From Alphaproteobacteria bacterium (GTDB taxonomy: Bacteria > Myxococcota_A > UBA796 > GCA-2862545), in NCBI GenBank assembly GCA_020632955.1, contig JACKEO010000026.1, positions 1-52,673 of the forward strand: a DNA stretch of 52,673 nt, in the 5' to 3' direction. Every line of letters begins with the position of its first letter. The stretch's first letter is position 1. Positions 36,741-45,398 of this stretch are shown piece by piece. The notes beneath the pieces were generated by a model, which was given only the letters and a program-made list of their open reading frames with translations, had not been told where the DNA came from and made no database searches. The position numbers and the translations under genes are program-made.

Positions 36741-37283
36741 GTGGCACGGTCCGGCGAGAACTCTGACCTCGAGCTGCTGAGGGCCATCGCCCACGCCCGG
36801 ATGTACGTCACGTCCGGCCGCGGGCTGGAGTCGGTCGTCTTCGCGCTCGTGGAGAACCGGCTGGGTCGCGTGTCGCAGGTGCTCACCCCCGCGCTGTCGC
36901 AGATGTCGGAGGGCGAGGAGGCCGAGACGGCCGTCCGCACGGTGCTCGACCGCGAGCCCGACCCCAACGTGCGCGCCTTCCTGGCGGCGCTCATCGCCTC
37001 GGGCAAGCCGGGCATCATGCGCCTCGACGAGCTGTCGCAGACCCTGCACACCGAGCGCGAGTCCCGTGCCGAGATCTACGGCGCCCGCCTCACCGGCATC
37101 GTCGACATGACCGCGGCGCTCTTCGTGTTCTCGTTCGCGCCCACCATCCTCCGGGTGTTCACCTTCGTCCCGAAGAACGGCATCCTGCCCACGCTGCACC
37201 TGGGCTCCACCTTCGAGAACATCTTCTACGCGGTGCTCGCCGTGGTCATGACCGGGCTGCTCGCGATGGCGAGGGTCAAGTGA
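36741..37283 (+). CDS. GspF/TadB-TadC-type membrane protein, short form
   Basis: A 180-residue protein with one type II secretion F domain: a helical cytoplasmic bundle (ARMYVTSGRGLESVVFALVE, LDELSQTLHTERESRAEIYG) followed by two C-terminal membrane segments (near ALFVFSFAPTILRVF and IFYAVLAVVMTGLLAM). It lacks the two N-terminal helices typical of TadB/TadC. Such proteins form the inner-membrane platform on which the ATPase assembles or extrudes pilin-like filaments. GTG 36741 follows GGGAGCG. Its TGA overlaps the GTG of the next gene, which has a second F domain, so the pair may equal one long archaeal-style platform protein split in two. Confidence 0.75.
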   Translation: MARSGENSDLELLRAIAHARMYVTSGRGLESVVFALVENRLGRVSQVLTPALSQMSEGEEAETAVRTVLDREPDPNVRAFLAALIASGKPGIMRLDELSQTLHTERESRAEIYGARLTGIVDMTAALFVFSFAPTILRVFTFVPKNGILPTLHLGSTFENIFYAVLAVVMTGLLAMARVK

Positions 37284-38125
37284 TCAGCGGCCTCGAAGCA
37301 GGCATCGGGCCCCGGCAGCTCACGCGCGCCGCGCAGTGGATCTTCGGCATCCCGATCGTCTTCTCGTTCACGAACAGCCTGCTCGGCATCGGCCTGCCCG
37401 ACCCGGTCATGTACCTCATGACCTACGTGCTCCCCGATCCGTGGCACTGCCGCTTCGTCCTGCTGCTCGTCGCCGCCGCCATCGAGATCAGCGACATGGC
37501 GCTGATGCAGGGCGAGAAGGACTACGAGACCCGCGTCCACGAGCTGGTGAAGTCCATCGGCGACCGCCTGCGCGCCGGTGCGGCCGTCGAGACGGCGGTG
37601 GCCGAGGCCTGCCGCGACACCGACGGCCCGAGCGAGGTCTTCGCCGACGCCATCGAGCGCTCCGACGCCATGCCCTTCGATCTGGCGTTGCGCGAGGCGG
37701 CCGACGAGTGCGGCTCCGCCTACCTGCAGGAGGTCTGCTACCTCATCGCCGAGGCCGTCCGTGCCGAGGGCGACATCGGTGGCGCCATCCGTCGCCTGGG
37801 CATGGAGCTCGAGCGGAACCACCAGTACCAGGAGAAGGTGAACGCGAAGATCGCGAACCCGCTCATGGTGCTCCGGGCCGTGGGCCTCTTCGCGGTGCCG
37901 CCGCTGTACGGCATCCTGCGCTGGTCGTTCAACAACTTCACGGGCGGCGGGCTCAAGCTCGAGCCGGGCGCCATGCTCTTCTTCCTGTACGGCGCGCTCG
38001 CCATCACCGTGTACGACGGCCTGATCTTCGGCCAGTGGGAGCGCCTGTTCGCGCGCATGCCGCTGGCCGTGGCCGCCGTGTACGTCGGCCTGCACACCCC
38101 GCACCTGATCGGCTCGCTCTTCTGA
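37280..38125 (+). CDS. GspF/TadC-type membrane protein, full form
   Basis: A 281-residue platform protein. Two membrane segments at the N-terminus (IFGIPIVFSFTNSLLGIG; FVLLLVAAAIEISDMAL) precede an F-domain helical bundle (YETRVHELVKSIGDRLRAGA; GSAYLQEVCYLIAEAVRAEG; GGAIRRLGMELERNHQYQEK), then about three more membrane segments. It would pair with the preceding short F protein and the ATPase encoded next. The GTG start overlaps the previous stop by four bases. No pilin, prepilin peptidase or secretin gene lies nearby, so the exported filament or cargo is unknown. Confidence 0.8.
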   Translation: MISGLEAGIGPRQLTRAAQWIFGIPIVFSFTNSLLGIGLPDPVMYLMTYVLPDPWHCRFVLLLVAAAIEISDMALMQGEKDYETRVHELVKSIGDRLRAGAAVETAVAEACRDTDGPSEVFADAIERSDAMPFDLALREAADECGSAYLQEVCYLIAEAVRAEGDIGGAIRRLGMELERNHQYQEKVNAKIANPLMVLRAVGLFAVPPLYGILRWSFNNFTGGGLKLEPGAMLFFLYGALAITVYDGLIFGQWERLFARMPLAVAAVYVGLHTPHLIGSLF

Positions 38126-38225
38126 ACAGGTGCAGCCCACGGCCCCCGGGCCGATTGGGAGCACCAGCGCCGCCAAGCTCACAGGCGCACGTCACGCTCG
38201 CCAGGCTCTCCGAGGGAGGTTCGTC

Positions 38226-39467
38226 GTGGGACTCATGGACTGGATCGTCAAGAAGGACGGAGGCGTCGCCGGCGCCGAGTCCGCCCCCACCGAGGTCCGC
38301 ATCCACACGGGCGGCGGCGGCGGCCCCGGCATCTACGAGGTGCCCCGCGAGATCATCGCCCAGGGCGGCCGTGCCGTCCTCGACTTCCTCCTCGACGACG
38401 ACCAGCTCGAGGAGCTGATGCACAACGGCAGCAACGAGCCGCTCCTGGTCTTCCACCAGGTCCACGGCATGTGCCGCGTGAACTACACGCTCGATCTCGA
38501 GAGCTGCCAGTCGTTCATCGACGAGATCATCACCGCCGCCGACGCGCGCCTCGACGAGTTCCAGCCGCTCTTCGACGGCAGCCTCCGCGACGGCAGCCGC
38601 GTGAACATCGCGGTGCCGCCGGTCACCCGCTCGGGCCCGTCGATCACGGTCCGCAAGTTCAAGAAGCGCGCGATCACCGTGCCCGAGATGATCCGCGGCA
38701 ACACGATGTCGGCGGAGGCGGCGGCCTACCTCTGGCTGGCGATGGACGGCCTGGGCGCCAAGGCGGCCAACCTCCTCGTGGTCGGCGGCACCGGCTCCGG
38801 AAAGACCACGCTGCTCAACGCGCTGTCGTGGTTCGTGCCCAACCGCGACCGCATCGTCATCATCGAGGACACCCAGGAGCTGGTGGTCCCGCAGCCCAAC
38901 GTCGTCCGCATGCTCACCTCCGAGAATGCGAACATGGACAAGCTGCTGATCAACTCGCTGCGCATGCGCCCCGACCGCATCCTCGTGGGCGAGGTCCGCG
39001 GGCCCGAGGCCCGCACCCTGTTCGGCGCGATGAACACCGGCCACGACGGCTGCATCGGCACCCTGCACGCCAACAGCGCCCGTGAGTCGCTGCACCGCGT
39101 GATGAACGCCCCGATGAGCGTGCCCCTGTCGCAGATCGTGGGCCTCGACCTCATCCTGGTGACCGAGCTGCGGCGCGGCGCCGGCGGCGCCAAGCGCATG
39201 GTGGTGGAGATCGCCGAGGTGAGCGGCCTCGCCGAGGACAGCGCCCGGCTCAACCAGCTCTTCGTGCGCGACCACATGACCGGCGAGCTCCGCGCCACAG
39301 GCATCCCCTCGCGCCTGCGCGCCGAGCTCTGCCGCTCCGCCGGCATCCGCTCCGACGAGTTCCAGGACATGGTGGAGAAGCGGGCCCGCGTGCTCGAGAA
39401 GATCGCCAGCCAGCGCGGCGATCTCGACACCGCCTTCCTCCGCGTGCTCGAGAACCCGCCCCGCTGA
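38226..39467 (+). CDS. secretion ATPase of the TadA/CpaF/VirB11 superfamily, archaeal-type
   Basis: A 413-residue type II/IV secretion ATPase that would power the membrane platform from the cytoplasm. Walker A is GGTGSGKTTLLNALS (from about residue 187), the Asp box IVIIEDTQEL, Walker B MRPDRILVGEVRGPEA and the His box GHDGCIGTLHANSARESL. Several stretches look more like archaeal pilus or archaellum-type ATPases than bacterial CpaF: VFHQVHGMCRVNYTL, AYLWLAMDGLGAKAANLLV, and the MNAPMSVPLSQIVGLDLI segment after the His box. The GTG at 38226 is chosen for GGGAGGT at 38214-38220. It follows the two platform genes, the reverse of the usual tadA-tadB-tadC order. Confidence 0.85.
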   Translation: MGLMDWIVKKDGGVAGAESAPTEVRIHTGGGGGPGIYEVPREIIAQGGRAVLDFLLDDDQLEELMHNGSNEPLLVFHQVHGMCRVNYTLDLESCQSFIDEIITAADARLDEFQPLFDGSLRDGSRVNIAVPPVTRSGPSITVRKFKKRAITVPEMIRGNTMSAEAAAYLWLAMDGLGAKAANLLVVGGTGSGKTTLLNALSWFVPNRDRIVIIEDTQELVVPQPNVVRMLTSENANMDKLLINSLRMRPDRILVGEVRGPEARTLFGAMNTGHDGCIGTLHANSARESLHRVMNAPMSVPLSQIVGLDLILVTELRRGAGGAKRMVVEIAEVSGLAEDSARLNQLFVRDHMTGELRATGIPSRLRAELCRSAGIRSDEFQDMVEKRARVLEKIASQRGDLDTAFLRVLENPPR

Positions 39468-39490
39468 CGCCGCGCCCCGTCCCCGCCGCT

Positions 39491-39517
39491 CCGCGCGTGC
39501 AATAGACTGCCGCGCGG
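39491..39517. terminator. hairpin after the secretion ATPase gene
   Basis: CCGCGCG and CGCGCGG form a 7-bp stem, extended by GCA/TGC past one bulged T, around the loop ATAGAC. It lies 24 bases after the ATPase stop and before the ABC transporter genes. No T tract follows. Terminator or processing site is likely; the loop also contains a -10-like TAGACT. Confidence 0.4.
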
Positions 39518-39572
39518 CGCGTCCTGTCGGGTGACCGCACGGGCCGCGACGACGCGACACGCAGGGGGACGG

Positions 39573-40508
39573 GTGCAGCAGACCCAGCAGGTGGTGGCAC
39601 GCCTGAGCGGCGTGACGCGGCGCTTCCGCGAGGTGGTCGCCGTCGAGGCGCTCGAGCTGGAGCTGCGGCCCGGCGAGGTGCTCGGGCTGCTGGGGCCGAA
39701 CGGCTCGGGCAAGTCCACCACCCTGCGCATGCTGCTGGGGCTGCTGGCGCCGTCGGAGGGCACGGTCAGCCTGTTCGGCGGGCCTCCGAACCTGCAGGCC
39801 CGTCGGCGCGTGGGCTACCTCCCCGAGCAGCGCGGCCTGTACGAGGAGATGAAGGCCATCGACCAGCTCGTGTGGTTCGCCCGCCTGCACGGCGTGCCCG
39901 AGGCCGAGGCCGCCGACCGCGCCCGCGCCTTCCTCGAGCGGCTGGGCCTGGGCGACCGCGTGGACGGCAAGCTGTCGGAGTACAGCAAGGGCATGCAGCA
40001 GCGGGTGCAGCTCGGCGCCGCGCTCATCCACCAGCCCGAGCTGGTGATCCTCGACGAGCCCTTCAGCGGCCTCGACCCGGTGAGCCAGGACGTCTTCGCC
40101 GAGGTGGTGCTCGACGAGGCCGCCCGCGGCGCCGCCGTGCTGCTCTCCACCCACGACCTCCACCACGCCGAGCAGGTGTGCGACCGCGTGGTGGTGATGA
40201 TCAAGGGCCACAAGGAGATCGACGAGCGGCTGGCCACCTTGCGGCGCCAGGCCGGCGAGGGCCGCGTGCGGCTGCGCGTCGACCCCGACAGCGCCTGGCT
40301 CCGGGTGCCCGAGGTGGTGGACGTGCGCCGGGTCGACAAGGGCGTGGAGGTGCGCCTGGCCGAGGGCGTGGCCCCGCGCTGGGTGCTCGACCGCGCGCTG
40401 GAGGCGGGGGTGCTGCCCGAGCGCTTCGAGGTGGCCGAGCCGAGCCTGCACGAGATCGTCGTCCGCCGCATCCGCGGATCCTGGGACGACGCCGGGGAGC
40501 CCACGTGA
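39573..40508 (+). CDS. ABC transporter ATP-binding protein (NatA-like)
   Basis: A 311-residue ATPase. It has Walker A LLGPNGSGKSTTLRML, Q-loop LPEQRGLYEEM, signature YSKGMQQRVQLGAAL, Walker B LVILDEPFSGLDP and a switch His in STHDLHH. The C-terminal about 80 residues match the extension common in NatA/DrrA-type exporters. It pairs with the ABC-2 permease encoded next (GTGA overlap). I start at GTG 39573 because AGGGGGA is just upstream; an in-frame GTG at 39531 is the alternative. NatAB exports Na+ in Bacillus, but related pairs export drugs or lipids, so the substrate is open. Confidence 0.92.
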   Translation: MQQTQQVVARLSGVTRRFREVVAVEALELELRPGEVLGLLGPNGSGKSTTLRMLLGLLAPSEGTVSLFGGPPNLQARRRVGYLPEQRGLYEEMKAIDQLVWFARLHGVPEAEAADRARAFLERLGLGDRVDGKLSEYSKGMQQRVQLGAALIHQPELVILDEPFSGLDPVSQDVFAEVVLDEAARGAAVLLSTHDLHHAEQVCDRVVVMIKGHKEIDERLATLRRQAGEGRVRLRVDPDSAWLRVPEVVDVRRVDKGVEVRLAEGVAPRWVLDRALEAGVLPERFEVAEPSLHEIVVRRIRGSWDDAGEPT

Positions 40509-41863
40509 GCACGCTGCTGAACCTGCCCCGCGCGCTGCTGATCACCCGCCGCGAGGTGGTGACCACGGTGTTCACGCGCTCCTTCCTCCTGGGGAACCTG
40601 CTGCTGCCGCTGGTCTTCGTGCTCATGCCGGTGGTGATGGCCGGCCTGTTCGCGCTGCCCAGCCTGCTCGGCGCCGGCACCTCCCCGTGGGACCTCGGCG
40701 GGGACGACGAGCACCAGTCGCTCGCGGAGCGGGTGATGGAGGCCTCGGGCCTCGACGCGCCCTGGGCCCTGGCCGACCAGACGGGCCACCTGGGCGCGCC
40801 CCTGGGCGAGAAGCTCGGCTTCGGCGTGGAGGTGGTGCAGGTCACCGAGGCTGCGCAGCTCGAGGCGCTCGACGCGCGCGTGCGCAGCGGCGAGCTCGGG
40901 GGCTGGCTGCACCTCGACGCGCGCACGCTCGAGAGCGGCTGGATGGCGTGGCACGCCCCGGCCTCCGACCTCAAGCGCCACGTGCTGCCGCTGGTGCAGG
41001 AGGTGGTGCGCTGGGAGGTGGTGGCGCTGGAGCTCGGCCCCGGCGGCAGCGACCGCGTGGTCGCCCTCCGGCAGGGCGACATCGAGCAGGTGAAGGTGGC
41101 GCTCGACGACGACGACCCGATGGCCGACCGCCTGCTGGCGATGCTGGGCGGCAAGGCGGCCGGGCTGCTGGCCTTCCCGATGATGATGGGCCTCGTGTTC
41201 GTGCCGATGCTCGGCGCGGGCCGCGTGGTGAAGGAGCGCCAGCAGGGCCTGGTGGAGCTGCTCACCTGCGTGGCCTCCCCCGCCGAGGTGGTGGTGGGCA
41301 AGACGCTGGCGGCCCTCACCATCGCCACCTGCGCGCTCACGCTGTGGCTCGCCGTGCCCAGCGCGATCGGCCTCGTGGGGCTCGCCACCGCCGTGCCCGC
41401 CGGCACGCTCGCCCCCGGCCTGGCCAAGCTGGCCACGGTGCTGTCGCCCGCGTCCGTGCTCGTGTGGGGCGTGCTCTTCGCCACGAGCGCCTTCGGGCTG
41501 CTGCTCGTCACGGTGGCGGCGGCCGTGGTGGGGTCCGACCAGACCAAGGGCGTCGGGATGCTGGGCATGCTGCCGATGTTCGCGCTCTACCCGATGATGG
41601 GCCTGATCCCCGCGCTCGAGGACGCTCCGCACACGGCCCTGGCCCAGGCCATGGCCTTCGTGCCGGTGCTCGGGGCCCCGGTGATGTGGATCCGCTGGTC
41701 GGCGGGCGCCGGCAGCCTGCTGCTGCCGGCCTCCATCGCGCTGTCGCTCACCGTGTGCGTGCTGGTGGCGGGGGCCGTCGTGTGGATCGGTCGGGCTGCC
41801 ATGGTGCTGGGCGGGTGGCCTCGTTCACTGGCCGACCTGCGCACCGCGTGGATCACGGCCTGA
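40505..41863 (+). CDS. ABC-2 type permease (NatB-like)
   Basis: A 452-residue permease with the ABC-2/NatB layout. One N-terminal membrane helix (FLLGNLLLPLVFVLMPVVMAGL) is followed by a large periplasmic domain of about 180 residues, then about five C-terminal helices. The conserved VVKERQQGLVELLTCVASPAEVVVGK stretch lies before the last helices, where ABC-2 exporters carry an E-R-E/Q-x-G-x-x-E-x-L motif. Its GTG overlaps the ATPase stop. It ends 12 bases from a convergent gene. Confidence 0.9.
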   Translation: MSTLLNLPRALLITRREVVTTVFTRSFLLGNLLLPLVFVLMPVVMAGLFALPSLLGAGTSPWDLGGDDEHQSLAERVMEASGLDAPWALADQTGHLGAPLGEKLGFGVEVVQVTEAAQLEALDARVRSGELGGWLHLDARTLESGWMAWHAPASDLKRHVLPLVQEVVRWEVVALELGPGGSDRVVALRQGDIEQVKVALDDDDPMADRLLAMLGGKAAGLLAFPMMMGLVFVPMLGAGRVVKERQQGLVELLTCVASPAEVVVGKTLAALTIATCALTLWLAVPSAIGLVGLATAVPAGTLAPGLAKLATVLSPASVLVWGVLFATSAFGLLLVTVAAAVVGSDQTKGVGMLGMLPMFALYPMMGLIPALEDAPHTALAQAMAFVPVLGAPVMWIRWSAGAGSLLLPASIALSLTVCVLVAGAVVWIGRAAMVLGGWPRSLADLRTAWITA

Positions 41864-41875
41864 CCACCCGCGGGC

Positions 41876-42490
41876 TCACCCCTGCGTGGGCCTGCCCTCG
41901 TCGCCCTCGGAGGCCCCGCCGTCCTCCGGCGGCGCGGGGTCGGCGTCGGGGTCGTCGTCCTGCGGCGGATCGTCCGACAGCCGCTGGATGATCTGGGGCA
42001 CCAGCCGCTCCGAGAAGCCCGCAGCGAACGACCAGAACATCAGCTTGGGCAGGTCGGCGGGGCCGAGGGGCACCGTGCCCAGGATCAGGCCGGCCACGTC
42101 GTCGCTGGTGGGCGGATCGCCGAAGGGCGGGACGTAGAAGCGCGGGAAGAGCTCGCCCGTCACCATGCCCGACAGGAAGACCACGTAGAGCACCAGCGCG
42201 AAGATGCCGCCGTAGATCGGGATGAGCAGGATCGAGAACCAGGACTCCGAGATCAGGAAGAGCTCGTCGTCGTCGATGTCCTTGAGCCGCTGCTGGATGC
42301 TGACGAAGCCGCCGAGGATGCCGCACTCGAAGGCCACCCAGCTCAGCATCAGCCGGTCGTACCAGCTGAAGGCCACGCTGAAGCTGCCCATCACGAGGAA
42401 GAGCGACACCGTGGCGAGCAGGATCAGCCGCCGCGTGATCACCAGCACGCGCCGGCGACGCTCCAGGTGGTCCATCCCGGGAACCGTCAT
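41876..42490 (-). CDS. membrane protein of unknown function
   Basis: A 204-residue protein I do not recognise. It begins with a basic cytoplasmic stretch (HLERRRRVLVITRR), has about three membrane segments (ILLATVSLFLVMGSFSVAF; LSWVAFECGILGGFVSI; WFSILLIPIYGGIFALVLYVVFL), a soluble region rich in Pro/Asp (PRFYVPPFGDPPTSDD) and an acidic Asp/Pro/Glu tail. ATG 42490 lies directly after GGGGGGAGG; other in-frame starts are GTG 42511 and ATG 42475, so the start is uncertain. First of the small minus-strand genes next to the ABC transporter, from which it is convergent. Confidence 0.65.
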   Translation of the reverse strand: MTVPGMDHLERRRRVLVITRRLILLATVSLFLVMGSFSVAFSWYDRLMLSWVAFECGILGGFVSIQQRLKDIDDDELFLISESWFSILLIPIYGGIFALVLYVVFLSGMVTGELFPRFYVPPFGDPPTSDDVAGLILGTVPLGPADLPKLMFWSFAAGFSERLVPQIIQRLSDDPPQDDDPDADPAPPEDGGASEGDEGRPTQG

Positions 42491-42561
42491 CCTCCCCCCT
42501 CGCTCCCGCACGAGAGCACCGCCGGGGGCAGGCCGTCAACCCGCGGGAGGCCGCCGGGGAC

Positions 42562-42975
42562 CTACTCCGCGGTGAGCGAGGCGCGGCTCACGGGCGCCAG
42601 GCGCGGCACACGGCAGCCGCTGTAGATGGGCGAGCTGGTGCCGTCGGACGTGCAGGACGCGGGCAGGGCCGGATCCACGCCGTTGCAGGTCTGCTCGTCC
42701 ACGGCGAGGGCGAGATCGACGAGGCAGGCCGCCGCCGCCACGCCGTCGTAGGTGCAGTCCGGCGGCTCCGGGTACGCCTGGCTGCGCAGGAAGGCGTGGC
42801 ACTCGCGCACGCCCACCGACCGGATCATCTCGTCGCTGGCGCACGAGGCGTAGAGGTCGCAGAAGCCGACCTCCCAGTCCACGATGAACTCGTCCTCGAT
42901 CACGCCACCACAGCCCCCGGCCAGCAGGCTCGGCAGGGCGAGGAGGGAAGCGAGAGCTGCACCGCGCGCGCGCAT
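42562..42975 (-). CDS. small Cys-rich lipoprotein
   Basis: A 137-residue predicted lipoprotein: signal RARGAALASLLALPSLLAGGC, with the acylated Cys in the LAGGC box. The mature part holds eight further Cys residues spaced through FCDLYASCASD, RECHAF, PPDCTYDG, AAACLVDL, EQTCNGV, ASCTSDG and SGCRV, enough for four disulfides. Short Cys-rich lipoproteins of this kind are common in Myxococcota but have no known function. ATG 42975 follows GGAGGT. It lies alone between same-strand neighbours with gaps of about 70 bases. Confidence 0.8.
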   Translation of the reverse strand: MRARGAALASLLALPSLLAGGCGGVIEDEFIVDWEVGFCDLYASCASDEMIRSVGVRECHAFLRSQAYPEPPDCTYDGVAAAACLVDLALAVDEQTCNGVDPALPASCTSDGTSSPIYSGCRVPRLAPVSRASLTAE

Positions 42976-43049
42976 CCGACCTCCGGGGGGCTGCGACCAC
43001 CGGCGCGTCATGCCCCGCGTGGGGCCGCGGGTCAACGCCGAGGGCGGCG

Positions 43050-43439
43050 TCAGTAGCGCGCTTCCCACAGCCGCGTGGCGATCTTGCCGACGAACAGCGG
43101 GTCGAGACGCAGGTTGTTCTGCAGGGCGTCGAGCTCGCCGTCGTCGAGCCACACGCCGTGCTCACGGCACCAGTCGAGGTGGACCCCGTGGTGCTTCACC
43201 AGCTCCATGGTGGCGCCGCACACCGGGCAGGCCAGCCGCCGCTCGGGATCGACGGGGGGCTTGGACTCGCGCCGGAAGAGGTCCGACACCATCCAGGAGG
43301 GCTCCTCGTGCCGGAGCTTCTCGGTGATCAGGTAGAGCTCGCCCTTGTCGAGCCAGACGCCGTGGTCGCTGAGGTCGACCTCCACCCCGCCGATGCTGCT
43401 GCGGGTCATCGGCTTGCCGCTGATCGGACAGGTTCTCAC
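43050..43439 (-). CDS. double zinc-ribbon protein (zf-TFIIB-like)
   Basis: A 129-residue protein made of two similar TFIIB-type zinc-ribbon modules. The first, CPISGKPMTRSS to DHGVWLDKGEL, keeps only one Cys. The second, CPVCGATMELV to WCREHGVWLDDGEL, has the full Cys pair, the later Cys and His, and the typical G-V-W-L-D-x-G-E-L ending. Such domains are found in many bacteria with unknown roles, probably protein or nucleic-acid contact. The first module may have lost zinc. GTG 43439 follows GGAGGG. Confidence 0.85.
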   Translation of the reverse strand: MRTCPISGKPMTRSSIGGVEVDLSDHGVWLDKGELYLITEKLRHEEPSWMVSDLFRRESKPPVDPERRLACPVCGATMELVKHHGVHLDWCREHGVWLDDGELDALQNNLRLDPLFVGKIATRLWEARY

Positions 43440-43569
43440 GGTCCCTCCACCTGCGGCCGCAGCCTAACGCCAGCCCGCCGGGTCCGCTGCCCCACGGGCC
43501 TCCCACGACCGCGTCGTGGACGGCATCGCGAGGGGTCCGGACGGACCGCCCCGCGACGCCGGCACCGGC

Positions 43570-44151
43570 TCAGCCCAGGTTCGCGTTCGCGAAGTCCCAG
43601 TTCACCAGGCTCCACCAGGCCTCGACGTACTTGGGCCGCGCGTTGCGGTAGTCCACGTAGTAGGCGTGCTCCCACACGTCGCAGGTGAGGATCGGCGTGC
43701 TGGCGCCGGTGATCGGGGTGTCGGCGTTGGCCGTGGTGACGATGGCGAGGCCGCCCGAGGGCTCCTTCACCAGCCAGGCCCAGCCGCTGCCGAACTGGCC
43801 GCCGGCCGCCGCGGAGAACTTCTCCTTGAAGGCCGCGAACGACCCGAAGGAGGCGTCGATGGCCGCCGCGATGGCCCCGGTGGGGGCGCCGCCGCCCGAC
43901 GGGCTCATCGAGTTCCAGTAGAAGGTGTGGTTCCACACCTGGGCCGCGTTGTTGAAGACGCCGCCGCTGGAGCTCTTCACGATCTGCTCGAGGGTCTTGC
44001 CCTGCAGGCCCGCGTCGGCCTCGACCGCCGCGTTGAGCTTGCTGACGTAGGCCGCGTGGTGCTTGCCGTGGTGGAAGTCCAGCGTCTCGGCCGAGATGTG
44101 CGGCGCGAGGGCGTCCTTGGGGTACGGCAGGGCGGGGAGCTCGAAGGCCAT
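43570..44151 (-). CDS. sodB: superoxide dismutase, Fe type
   Basis: A 193-residue cytoplasmic Fe/Mn-family superoxide dismutase turning superoxide into O2 and H2O2. Metal ligands lie in LDFHHGKHHAAYV (first His), NHTFYW (second His) and CDVWEHAYYVDYRN (Asp and third His). The Gln in NNAAQVWNHTFYW and the AGGQFGSGWAWL segment fit the iron-preferring class. The length is standard. There is no signal peptide. Confidence 0.95.
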   Translation of the reverse strand: MAFELPALPYPKDALAPHISAETLDFHHGKHHAAYVSKLNAAVEADAGLQGKTLEQIVKSSSGGVFNNAAQVWNHTFYWNSMSPSGGGAPTGAIAAAIDASFGSFAAFKEKFSAAAGGQFGSGWAWLVKEPSGGLAIVTTANADTPITGASTPILTCDVWEHAYYVDYRNARPKYVEAWWSLVNWDFANANLG

Positions 44152-44255
44152 GGGATCCTCTGGGTCTCGGGGTCAGGACTTGGGCGCAGAGCCACAAGAG
44201 GGGGGCCGTAATCGATCGGCCCGGCCTCGCCACGCCGGGGCGCCGCCACGTCCGG

Positions 44256-45314
44256 TCACGCCGGCGTGGAGGCCTCGCCCTCGGCGCGCCGCAGGTGGCG
44301 CTCGGTGAGCTGACCACAGCCGGCGTCGATGTCGATGCCACGACGCACGCGCACGGTGGCCGGCACGCCGTGGCGCTGGAGCACGGCGACGAAGCGCGCC
44401 ACCTGATCCGGGTCGGTGGGCAGGCCGTCGTAGGCCCCCGTGGGGTTCAGCGGGATGAGGTTGACGTGGCAGGACAGGCCGCGGAGCAGCGCCCCCAGGC
44501 GGGCCGCCGTCTGCTCGTCGTCGTTGCGCCCCGCGATGAGCGCCCACTCGAAGGTGATGCGGCGTCCGGTGCGGTCGACGTAGTGGCGACAGGCCTCCAC
44601 CAGCTCGGCCAGCGGCCAGCGGCGGTTGATGGGCATGAGGCGGGAGCGCGCCGCGTCCTCCACCTCGTGCAGGCTGATGGCCAGGGTGACCTGCATGCCC
44701 TCCTCGGCGAAGCGCCGGATCTCGGGCACCAGCCCCACGGTGCTCACGGTGAGGTGGCGCGCACCGATGCCCAGGTCGGACTGGAGCCGTCGCAGGGCCG
44801 CCACGCTGGCGTCGTAGTTGTGGAAGGGCTCGCCCATGCCCATGAGCACCACGTTCGACAGCCGCTCTCCCACGGCGATCAGCTCGGTGGCGAAGCGCAG
44901 GGCCTGCTCCACGATCTCGGTGGACGACAGGTGGCGGCCGAAGCCCATCTGCCCCGTGGCGCAGAAGACGCAGCCCATCGCGCAGCCCGCCTGGGTGGAG
45001 ATGCAGGCGGTGCGGCGCCCGTCGGCGTAGGGCATGAGCACGCTCTCCACGAGCCGGCCGTCGTGCAGGCGGTACAGCCGCCGCCGCGTGCCGTCGGCGC
45101 TCTGCTGCTCGTCCACCACCGTGAGCGTGCCCAGCGTGGCCTCGGCGGCGAGGCGCTCGCGCAGCACCTTCGGCAGGTCGGTCATCTCTGCCACGTCCCG
45201 CGCGCCCTTGTCGTACAGCCACGCGCGCACCTGCCGCGCGCGGAAGGCGGGCTCGCCCCACGAGCGCAGCAGCGCCTCCAGGTCGGCCTCGGACTGGGCG
45301 TACAGGTCGATCAC
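44256..45314 (-). CDS. rlmN: 23S rRNA (adenine-2503-C2)/tRNA methyltransferase RlmN
   Basis: A 352-residue radical SAM methylase that puts a C2 methyl group on A2503 of 23S rRNA and on A37 of some tRNAs. The [4Fe-4S] motif is CAMGCVFCATG and the methyl-carrying Cys is in IDAGCGQL near the C-terminus. The conserved VLMGMGEPFHNYD and STVGLVPEIRRF are present. GTG 45314 follows GGAGG. It is divergent from the GT2 gene across 84 bp. Confidence 0.96.
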   Translation of the reverse strand: MIDLYAQSEADLEALLRSWGEPAFRARQVRAWLYDKGARDVAEMTDLPKVLRERLAAEATLGTLTVVDEQQSADGTRRRLYRLHDGRLVESVLMPYADGRRTACISTQAGCAMGCVFCATGQMGFGRHLSSTEIVEQALRFATELIAVGERLSNVVLMGMGEPFHNYDASVAALRRLQSDLGIGARHLTVSTVGLVPEIRRFAEEGMQVTLAISLHEVEDAARSRLMPINRRWPLAELVEACRHYVDRTGRRITFEWALIAGRNDDEQTAARLGALLRGLSCHVNLIPLNPTGAYDGLPTDPDQVARFVAVLQRHGVPATVRVRRGIDIDAGCGQLTERHLRRAEGEASTPA

Positions 45315-45398
45315 GTCGCCTCCGAGCCGCTGCCTATCCCGGGGCCGCGGGGCCGTTCCGGGCTATCGTGACCGCCCGCACGCCCCTCCGAGGACGCC

